A stretch of DNA of 21,609 bases from an uncultured Frankiales bacterium (GTDB lineage Bacteria; Actinomycetota; Actinomycetes; Mycobacteriales; SCTD01): contig CAMLIA010000053.1 of NCBI GenBank assembly GCA_946479905.1, positions 1 through 21,609 on the forward strand, in the 5' to 3' direction. The number at the start of each line of letters is the position of its first letter. Position 1 is the first letter of the stretch. Shown one piece after another: positions 6,372 to 14,800 of the stretch. The notes beneath the pieces were generated by a model. It saw only the letters and a list, made by a program, of their open reading frames with translations, was not told where the DNA came from and made no database searches. A program made the position numbers and the translations under genes.

Positions 6372-8258
6372 ATGCCGCTGGTCATGCGTGGGGTCGTCAC
6401 GAAGCTTGAGAGCGACGGGCGCCCGTACGTGGAGGTGCCGGACCTGGGTGCCGGCTACGACTTCGGGCCGCTGGAGGTGCTGGTCGGGGAGACGTTCGTC
6501 GTGGGTGACCGGGCGCTGGTCCTGTCGGTGGGGTCGGCGTCCGACGATCTGGTGGTCGTGGGCCGGTTGACTGATCTGCCGACCTCGAGCGGCGGCGGGT
6601 CGGGGGTGTCGTCGGTGAACACCCGCACCGGGGACGTCGTGTTGGACAAGACCGACGTGGGGCTGTCGAACGTGCCGAACGTGGACGCCACCGACGCGGC
6701 GAACCTGCACGGGGCGCTGCCGGAGGCGGTGCTGCCGGCGCGGCTCGCGGACGCGGCGCTGGATGCTGCCTACGACCCTGCTGGGGCGGCGGCGTCGGCG
6801 CAGGCGGCGTCGGAGGCGTACGCCGACTCGCTGGTCGGCGGTGTGGCCGGGGTGCCGGCCGGGGTGATCCAGCCGTTCGGCGGTGTCGTGGTGCCGCCCG
6901 GCTACCTGCGCTGCGACGGGACCACCGAGTCCCGCACCGGGCAGCCGACGTTGTGGGCGGCGCTCAGCTTCGAGTTCACCGCCACCCGCACGTCGGGGTC
7001 ACCGAACCTGACGTCGGTGAGCATGGTCCGTGGTGCCCTGGCGGATGTGGAGGTCGGGCTGCCTGTCTCCGGGCCGGGTGTGCCGGCCGGGACGACGGTG
7101 CTGTCGGTGAACACGGGGACGGGGACGGTCGTGCTGTCCGCGAACGCGTCCAGCTCGGGTTCGGGGGGGACGTTCAACGCGGCGCCGTGGGGTGTCGGGG
7201 ACGGGTCGACGACGTTCGAGAAGCCGGACGGTCGGGTCCGCTACATGGTCGGTGTGGGGACGGGGCAGCGGCTGGGTGCGATGGACGCGATCGCGGAGGC
7301 GTCGCGTGCGGCGGCGCTGGGGCACGCGCACACGCACACGGCGACGAGCTCGGCCTCGAGCGTGTCGGCGGGCACCCCGGCTGGCACCCTGTCGTCGGAC
7401 TCGGCGGGCACCCCGGCAGGCGACCTGTCCTCGGATTCTGCGGGGACGCCGGCGGGCACGCTCGCGTCGGTGTCGGCGGGGACGCCGGCGGGCACCTTGA
7501 ACTCGGTGTCGGCGGGGACGCCGGCCGGGTCGCTGTCCTCGGACTCGGCGGGTACGCCGGATGGGACGATCCCGAACCATGCTGGGCACACCCACTCGAC
7601 GCCGGCCCACGACCACGGGCTCAACGGTCACACCCACTCGACGCCGGGTCACAACCACTCGATGAACAACCACACCCACGGCGTGCCGAACCATCAGCAC
7701 ACGATCCAGATCGCGGGTGCCCTGAACACGACCGCGACGGGTTCCTCGACTCGTGTCACGGTCGTCGGCGGCGTCTCGCCTGTCGCGGGTGGTGGATCGG
7801 TCACTGGTACCACCGACAGTTCGGGTGCGACGACGACGGTCGGGCCGAACACCAACGTCACCCCTGCTGGTGAGGGTGGCGGCACGTCGGGTGGGCCGTC
7901 GGTGGCGAACACCGTCCTCGAGGGTGGCGGCACCTCGGGTGGGGCGTCGGTGGCGCTGTCGCACACCTTCACTGGGTCGGCGCTCGCGGGCCACTCGCAC
8001 ACCTTCACCGGGTCGGCGCTCGCGACCCACGGGCACACCTTCACTGGGTCGGCGCTCGCCGGTCACACCCACACGTTCACCGGGACCGCGATGGGCACCC
8101 ACACCCACACGTTCACCGGGACTGCGCTCGCCGCGCACTCGCACACGTTCACCGGGACCGCGCTGCCGGGCCACACCCACACGGTGACCACGACGGTCGA
8201 CTCCGGTGGTGCGGCGGCGCATCCGAGCATGGCGGTCGCGTTCATCATCAAGACCTGA
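6372..8258 (+). CDS. Tail-fibre/collar-domain protein with His-rich repeats
   Basis: The 628-aa product is probably a receptor-binding or fibre-tip protein. An N-terminal beta domain (residues 1-70) is followed by the SVNTRTGDVVLDKTDVGLSN type segment (residues about 78-97) common in tail-fibre shafts. The collar-like region begins around GVIQPFGGVVVPPGYLRCDG and continues to PDGRVRYMVG. Next come six 12-residue SAGTPAG repeats, a run of HTH/HNH motifs, a Gly/Thr-rich stretch, six 12-residue HTFTG repeats and the terminal PSMAVAFIIKT, a usual ending for collar-domain fibres. Spaced His-x-His motifs in fibre tips can coordinate metal in trimers. No Shine-Dalgarno precedes ATG 6372; see the leaderless promoter. 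Its position between terminase and portal is unusual for a tail gene. Confidence 0.85.
   Translation: MPLVMRGVVTKLESDGRPYVEVPDLGAGYDFGPLEVLVGETFVVGDRALVLSVGSASDDLVVVGRLTDLPTSSGGGSGVSSVNTRTGDVVLDKTDVGLSNVPNVDATDAANLHGALPEAVLPARLADAALDAAYDPAGAAASAQAASEAYADSLVGGVAGVPAGVIQPFGGVVVPPGYLRCDGTTESRTGQPTLWAALSFEFTATRTSGSPNLTSVSMVRGALADVEVGLPVSGPGVPAGTTVLSVNTGTGTVVLSANASSSGSGGTFNAAPWGVGDGSTTFEKPDGRVRYMVGVGTGQRLGAMDAIAEASRAAALGHAHTHTATSSASSVSAGTPAGTLSSDSAGTPAGDLSSDSAGTPAGTLASVSAGTPAGTLNSVSAGTPAGSLSSDSAGTPDGTIPNHAGHTHSTPAHDHGLNGHTHSTPGHNHSMNNHTHGVPNHQHTIQIAGALNTTATGSSTRVTVVGGVSPVAGGGSVTGTTDSSGATTTVGPNTNVTPAGEGGGTSGGPSVANTVLEGGGTSGGASVALSHTFTGSALAGHSHTFTGSALATHGHTFTGSALAGHTHTFTGTAMGTHTHTFTGTALAAHSHTFTGTALPGHTHTVTTTVDSGGAAAHPSMAVAFIIKT
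7365..7580 (+). repeat. Six in-frame 36-bp repeats (SAGTPAGxLxSx)
   Basis: Six consecutive 12-residue units: SAGTPAGTLSSD, SAGTPAGDLSSD, SAGTPAGTLASV, SAGTPAGTLNSV, SAGTPAGSLSSD and SAGTPDGTIPNH. DNA identity is partial, mostly with third-base changes. It is a fibre-shaft-like low-complexity repeat within the tail-fibre gene. Confidence 0.9.
7962..8177 (+). repeat. Six in-frame 36-bp His-rich repeats (HTFTGxALxxHx)
   Basis: Six 12-residue units begin HTFTG and end H plus Ser, Gly or Thr, followed by a degenerate HTVTTTV. Each unit junction creates a His-x-His pair. It is in the C-terminal part of the fibre gene, just before the conserved C-terminal strand. Confidence 0.9.
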
Positions 8259-8295
8259 CCGTGCCGGGTTCCCGCCGACGGACGACCGATACCCG

Positions 8296-8308
8296 TAGTC
8301 TGCGCGGT
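8296..8308 (+). promoter_or_regulatory. Candidate leaderless promoter before the membrane-protein gene
   Basis: TAGTCT (8296-8301) fits TANNNT and stands exactly 7 bases before GTG 8309, the same spacing as at 6127 and 6359. No Shine-Dalgarno lies before this GTG, and no good -35 is visible. Confidence 0.45.
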
Positions 8309-8551
8309 GTGACCTTCCGTGAACGGCTGTCCCTGATCCTGCTCGGAGCGGGAGTGGTGGGTGTGCTCGCCGCGGCGTACGGCTACGACGGGGTGCGGGG
8401 TCTGGTGGCGGTGGCCGGGGTGCTCTGTCTGCTGGTCGGGGTGCTGCTCGGGTTCACCGACGCCGGCGCGGTCGAGCCGGTCCTCGAGGAGCTGGAGCTG
8501 GGGGAGCCTGACGACGCCGGGCAGTACGGCGACGGCAGCGTGATCCGATGA
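8309..8551 (+). CDS. Small two-helix membrane protein
   Basis: GTG 8309 is chosen because a TANNNT element sits 7 bases upstream and because it puts the basic VTFRER directly before the first hydrophobic helix; GTG 8261 would add 16 residues of Arg-rich sequence. The 80-aa product has transmembrane segments at residues 7-24 (LSLILLGAGVVGVLAAAY) and 31-49 (VAVAGVLCLLVGVLLGF), a tight loop between them and an acidic C-terminal tail (VLEELELGEPDD). Two helices with a charged tail fit a holin-like or membrane-anchoring phage protein, but the gene is not near a lysin in this window, so the role is open. It couples to the next gene by ATGA. Confidence 0.7.
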   Translation: MTFRERLSLILLGAGVVGVLAAAYGYDGVRGLVAVAGVLCLLVGVLLGFTDAGAVEPVLEELELGEPDDAGQYGDGSVIR

Positions 8552-8820
8552 CCGGGCTGCCCGAAGAGGTGCTGCTCGGGCCGGAGCTCACCGGCACCTG
8601 GGAGTGGATCGAGGGGGTGCGGCCGGGGAGTCTGCCGGCCGGTCTGGTGGTCGACCACGGCGACCACGACATGCGGGTTGTGTGGGCCGGCGTCAACGAG
8701 GACGCGCAGTTCACTCTCGACAGCCTGCTACCCCTTACCGTGGTCGAGGTGGTGCAATGCACCATCTGCGGTGTGACTGGTCGGATCGTCGAGGGTGAGT
8801 GGGTGGGCGTGTCGTGGTGA
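8548..8820 (+). CDS. Small hypothetical protein upstream of the portal
   Basis: ATG 8548 overlaps the preceding TGA. The 90-aa product looks like a small beta-rich fold: GTWEWIEGVRPGSLPAGLVV, then MRVVWAGVN and a C-terminal VVEVVQCTICGVTGRIVEGEW. A single C-x2-C pair (CTIC, residues about 70-73) is present; without a second pair it is only half a zinc knuckle unless the protein dimerises. No known family is recognised. The stop overlaps the portal start as GTGA, so the product may be needed together with the portal. Confidence 0.75.
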   Translation: MTGLPEEVLLGPELTGTWEWIEGVRPGSLPAGLVVDHGDHDMRVVWAGVNEDAQFTLDSLLPLTVVEVVQCTICGVTGRIVEGEWVGVSW

Positions 8821-11800
8821 AGTTCCTGCCCTCGCTGGGTGCGCGTGAGTCGAAGGCGCCGTCGGCGCTGCAGCTGGAGACGAAGGACGCCGCGATGCAG
8901 CGGGCGTCGCTGGGCCGCAACGGGTACCCGTACGCCGGGCAGCCGTACACGCCGCCCGGCCCGGACATCGACCGGCTGGTCCGTGACGGCTACGAGCGGG
9001 TCATCTGGGCGTTCCGGGCCATCGACGCGATCGCGGACAAGATGTCGGACTGGCCGATCGAGGTCATCGAGGGGTTCGGGGAGAAGGCGAAGCCGGTCGA
9101 CGATCCGCTGCTGCCGCTGCTGAACCAGTACTCCAACGACCTTGAGCGGCAGGCGAAGTACTTCCGGTACCGGCTGATCTCGCAGCTGCTGATCTCGAAG
9201 CGTGGCGTGTTCGTGGAGGTCATCCCGAACCGGATGGGCCGGCTTGCGGCGCTGAACCTGCTGCCTCCGAACCTGACGACGCCGCTGCCGGACCCTGACA
9301 ACTTCCTCGCCGGGTTCCGGGTGCAGCTGCTCGGCGGCCGGGACGCGTACGTGGACCGTCCGGTGTGGGATCCCGAGAACCCCGGCAGGGGTGGTGTGGT
9401 GTGGATCCGCAAGCCGCACCCCACCGACCCGTACAGCTCGGTGACGCCGCTCGAGGCGGCCGGCATCAGCTTGGACCTGGACTTCTACGCGCGGCTGTAC
9501 AACCTGAACTTCCTCCGCAACGACGGCCGGGCTGGCCAGCTGGTGGCGGTGAAGGGCGGGCTGTCGCCGGAGGACGCGCAGGAGTTGAAGGCGCGGTTCC
9601 AGCCGGGCATGGCCGGTGCTGGTCGTACGACGGTGATCGAGGCCGACTCGGTGTCGGTGCAGGACACGGCGACTACGCCGCGGGATGCGCAGTACGCCGA
9701 GCTCCGCACCATCACGAAGGACGACATTCTGATCGCGCTCGGCACCCCGGAGTCGGTGCTGGGGAACGCGTCGGGGCGGACGTTCGACAACGCGGACGCG
9801 GAGAAGGAGAACTGGCTCGACGTCACGGTGCTGCCGCTGTCGCGGGTGGTGGAGGCGGGGTTCGACCCGTTGACGAAGGGCGGCTGGAAGGACGACCGTC
9901 GGGTTCGGCACGACGTGTCGGGGGAGCCGGTGCTGCAGCGTCGGCACCAGTTGAAGGTTGACGCTGCTCGCAAGGACCAGGAGGCTGGCCGGATCTCGGT
10001 GGACGAGTACCGGAAGATCGCGGAGCTGGACGAGGTCGGCCGGCCCGGTTCGAAGGTGCTCTGGCTCACGGGCGGCAAGGTCGCGGTGGGTGAGGAGTCG
10101 GACGAGAAGGCGGCGGCGGAGCTGCAGCCGGTGGGTCATCCTCCGATGGGGCCGGCGGACGGCGGACTCGGTGGGTTCGGTGGCGGCGGTGGCGGGTTCA
10201 ACTTCGACCAGGCGCTCGCGCAGGCGACGGGGCAGCCGCAGGATCAGACCACGGCGCTCGCCGGCAAGGACGACGTGCTGGAGCTGGAGACGAAGAAGTA
10301 CAACCCGGACCAGCCGCGCTACCCGCAGGGGTCGGCGCTGGGTGGGCAGTTCATGTCGACCGGCGACATTGCCCGCTGGCTCGCCGGGAAGCCGCTCTCG
10401 GATGGGACGCCCGCCTCGAGCGTGGTCGACCCGAACCCAGGTTCCACGGACTCCCCGTCCCCGACCCAGGGCGGTGGTGGCGGCGCCGCTCGGTTTCTGA
10501 GTCACTCGGATCCGAAGGTGCGTGCTGCCGCCGAGGTGCTGTCGTACCCGCCGTCGTACCCGTACGCGCGGGTGTTGGGGACGGCTGCCGCTCAGCCGGT
10601 GAGGACGGCGAAGCCGACGAAGCTGGTGTCGCTGCGCAAGGGCGACGTCGTGAACTATGCGGGTGCGCCGGGTGGCCGGCCGGGGCCGTGGACGGTGGCG
10701 GCGGCGACGCGGAAGCCTGGCGGCAAGATCGAGCTCGAGCTGGTGAACGCCGATGGTGACGACTTCTCGACGACGGCTGGGGCTCAGCAGACGTTGACGG
10801 CGGTGGCGCGTACGCCGCATCCGCAGGTGGTGGCGGATGCGAAGCGGACGGTGGCGGCGGCTGCTCGGGTCATGGCTGGCGGTGGTGGTCCTGCCGCTGC
10901 GCCGGCCGCGAAGCCGGCGTCTCCGGCTGGTCCGAAGCCGGGTGACACGGGTCCGTTCTCGCCGATCGTGCCCGGCCGGTACACGGCATACAGCTCGACG
11001 GGCGGGCAGGTGACGCTCGACGTGTCGGTGGACGCGCAGGGCAACCTGTCGGGTGTCCACACGCGGTCGAACGGTGCGACGACGGCGATGTCGCCGGCGA
11101 TGCTGTCGTCGTCGCTGGGGTCGGCGTCGTTGGGTCCGCTCTACACGTTCCAGGGTCCGACGCCGCCTGCGTCGCCGCTGCAGCTGCGTCCGGGTGTGAC
11201 GTACGTGAACGCTGCTGGTGACACGATCACGTCGGGGACGATCGCTGGGCACTACACGCCGGCTGGCGGTGCGCCGCAGTCGCAGACGATCAACTATCTG
11301 CAGTCGCGGTTGAGCCAGGGTGGGTGGTCGGTGCAGCAGCCGCAGGCTGCTCCCGCTGCTCCGCCTGCTCCGGCTCCGCCTGCGCCGGCTCCGCCTGTTC
11401 CTGCCGCCGCGCCGGCCGCGCCGGCGTTCGTCCACCCGACGTTCAACCTGCCGCCCGCGTCCCCGAGTGAGGACATCTACCTCGAGACGCGCACCGGCAA
11501 GGTCGCCTACGTCAACCACATCACCGGCGGCATGCGGGTGTTCGACTCCCAGGGTGGCAAGACCACGACGGGGGCGACGGGGGCGCAGCTCGCGCAGGGG
11601 CGTGGTGCGTGGCGGCACCAGACGTCGCTGCCGACGGGTCAGGTGCCGACGGGTAGCCCGGCGTACAAGAAGGCGTTCGCGGCGCACACGGCTGCCGTGC
11701 ATGCGGCCAACGGTCCCTACAACCCGGCTCCGGTCACCCCTGCTGCTCCGGCTTCGGTTCCGGCTGCTGCTCCGGTCGCGCTGCCGAACTACCTCGATGC

Positions 11801-14800
11801 CCGCGACATCGCCTCCGGCCGCACCCCAGGCGTCCGCAAGCACCGGACCCAGCTGGCGAACGCCAAGCCGGGGTCGGTGTGGGTCGCGGACGACGGGTCG
11901 GTGCTGCAGGTGAGCAACGTCGGCGGCATGCTCGTCTACCCGCAGGGCAACTGGAAGCCCTTGCCGGTGACGTCGGGCTACTTCAACACCCCGAACACGC
12001 CTGCGCATTGGGCCGAGGCTGACCCGACGATCATGTCGGCCGTCCAGTCGCCCCCGCCCGCCGCCCCGGTGCCTGCGCCGGCTGCGCACGTCCCGCCTGC
12101 TGCCGTGCCCGCGCCGACCGCGCAGGTGCCCACCCCGGCTGCCCCGGCACCGAGCTCGGGCAGGGCTGCCGCGGTGCTGACCACCGGCGTGCAGTCGATC
12201 GCCGTCGGCGGTGCCGGCTGGCGCACCAGCGGCGGACAGTCCGGCTCCAACCCGGCGTCGATGATGACCGACCCGTCCGGGCAGCAGCACTACGTGAAGT
12301 CCCAGGACGCCAAGCACGCCGACAACGAGGTCGTCGCCGCCATGCTGTACCGGGCTGCCGGGGTGCAGGTGCCGACGGTGCGGCGGGCGACGATCGCGAA
12401 CGGTTCGTTCACCGGTCAGTCCGGCAACGACGGCATCGCCTCCGAGGTCGTCGCCGGCACCTCCGACATGTCGGCGCGGATGCGCCGCGACCCGAAGTAC
12501 CGCGACGCGGTCCTCGAGGACTTCGCCGTCCACGCGTGGCTGGGCAACTGGGACGCGGTGGAGAACAACAACACCATGACCGGCACCAACGGGCTGCCGG
12601 TGACCGTGGACGTGGGCGGTGCGGTCGCGTTCCGGGCTCGGGGCACGAAGCGGGTGCTGGACGACAAGGTCGGCGAGCTCACGTCGATGCGGTCGCAGGC
12701 GAACACGGCTGGGCAGACGTTCAAGCAGCTCACCCCGAACAGCACGGACCCGAGGTTCGTGGCGGGTGTGGAGCGCATCGCGGAGATCCGGCCCGGCCAG
12801 ATCCGGGACATGGTTGATGTCGGGATGCCGAGCTTCTCGGCGGCGGAGCGTCGCAAGATCACGGCGGCGCTGGTGGCTCGGCGGGCGCATCTTGCGCAGG
12901 AGGCGGGGGTGACGTTGCCGGAGAACCGGGCGACGCCTGCGCCGGCTCCGGTGCCTGCTCCGGCTGCTGTTGCGGCGGTGACCCCGAATCCTGCGCCGGC
13001 TGCCGCCGCTGCTGGTGCGCCGTTGCCGACGCCGTCGGGTGGCTGGACCGCCGCGAACATGCCGGCCGGTCAGTCGCCGCCTCCGGGTGTGTACCCGCTC
13101 GGGATGGGCACGCAGACGATCACGATCCACGGGGACGGCACGGGCACGCTGTCGGGGACGAACACGACGGTTCACCGCCCGGCGCACGCGGCGGCGCTCG
13201 CCGCCAACGGTGGCTCGTGGTCCCCGACCGCACCTGCTCCGGCTGCGCAGCCGGCGCCGGCTGCTCCGGCTGCGCCGGCGTCGGTGGTCGCGACCACCCC
13301 GCACCCGAACCTGGGCGGGAAGTCCCCGAACGACATTCTGGTGCCGCCTCCGAACTACCCCTACCCGGTCGTGGCCGGGGCTCCGGTGGCGACCGCGCTG
13401 CCCGCAGCGAAGTCGATCAAGGCCACGTCGCTGCGCCGCGGCGACGTCATCTCGTACCAGACCGCCCCGGTGACGGTCATCTCGGTGGACCGGAACACCG
13501 GCACCGTGACGGCTCAGGACGCGAAGGGTGCCACGGTGACGGTGCCGGCGCCGTCCGGGAACCACCTCGCGATCGCGCGCACCGACCACCCCACCAAGGT
13601 CGCGGAGGCGCGCCGGATCCTCGCCGGAGCTGGCGGAGCTCAGCCCGCTGCTGCCGCGCCCGCGACGCAGGTCGTCAAGACCACGCCCGCCTACAAGCAT
13701 GGCAACGCTGCGCGCGGCGCAGCGAACGGCTACGGCACCGCCCAGCAGGGCGGCTACATGCCGGTGCCCGGCCAGACCTACGCCTCCCCGCGCGGCGACG
13801 TCGTGGTCGTCCACTCCGACGGGTCCGGCACCGTCTACCGAGGCGCGGCTGGCCCGTCCGGTGCGCCGACGGACCTGCAGCCGGTCGACGTGGAGAACCT
13901 CCTGCAGCCCGGCACCGCCTACGTCCCCGTCGGCCCGAAGCAGACGACCGCGAAGTACTCCATCAACATCGGCCGGCACACGAACGCCGCCGGCGACACC
14001 CTCGACGTGATGCCCGACGGGTCCGGCCTGCTGACCGTGAACAACGGCAACCCGGTCCGCATCCCCGAGGACACCGTCGACCAGCTGATCAACGCCCCGA
14101 ACGCGACGCCGCAGGCGAAGTTCTACTACGACAACCCGTCCCCGCACTCCGCGTCCGCGTCGGCCACCCAGCCTGCTCCGGCTGCTGCGCCGGCCGGCCC
14201 GACGCCGCCGCCTGCGGGCGGCTGGGTCGCCGCCGGCCAAGTGACCCCTGGTGCGGTGTTCATCGACCCCAAGACCGGCGACACGCTGACCATCGGCCCC
14301 AGGGGTGGCGGCAAGGTGACGTTCGCCGTCGGCCCGCACGCCGGCACCGCCCGGAACATGTCGGCTGCCTCGGCGACCTCGCAGCTGCGGAAGGCGAGCA
14401 CCCGCTGGCACCTGCAGACGTCCGGTGTGGGCGCCCCGTCCCCGACAGCGCAGCCCGCTGCTGCTGTTCCGGCTGGACCGAAGGTCGGGACGAACGGACC
14501 GTTCAAGAAGAACGCGGCAGGCGGCTTCCCGGCCGGCACCTACGCGAAGGGGTTCGCGACCATCACGGTCAACCCCGACGGCTCCGCCACGCTGCTGTCC
14601 GCGCAGGGCGGGTCGCCGCGCTCCATGCATCCCGCCGACGTCGATATCCAGCTCGGCGGCGCGACCGGCGCGACCTGGACCTACTCGGGGCCACCGGTCG
14701 CGCGTCCGGCTGCGCCGGCGACCCCGTCGGTGCCGGGTGCGCCCGTGTTCGCGCCGAAGGTCGGGGCGTCCGCGACCGACTTCGTGAACTCGCTGCAGCC

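Noticed and set aside
5156..6400. Minus-strand frames of 357-414 codons opposite the small genes
   Set aside because: Composition is Arg/Ser/Pro-rich with no motif, and the plus-strand genes have proper coupled starts.
7365..8177. Regular 36-bp repeats that could suggest a CRISPR array
   Set aside because: Repeats are contiguous, in frame and drift mainly at third codon positions; there are no unique spacers. They are protein repeats.
8309..8551. Calling the two-helix membrane protein a holin
   Set aside because: Topology allows it, but no endolysin is near and such small membrane proteins are common; left as membrane protein.
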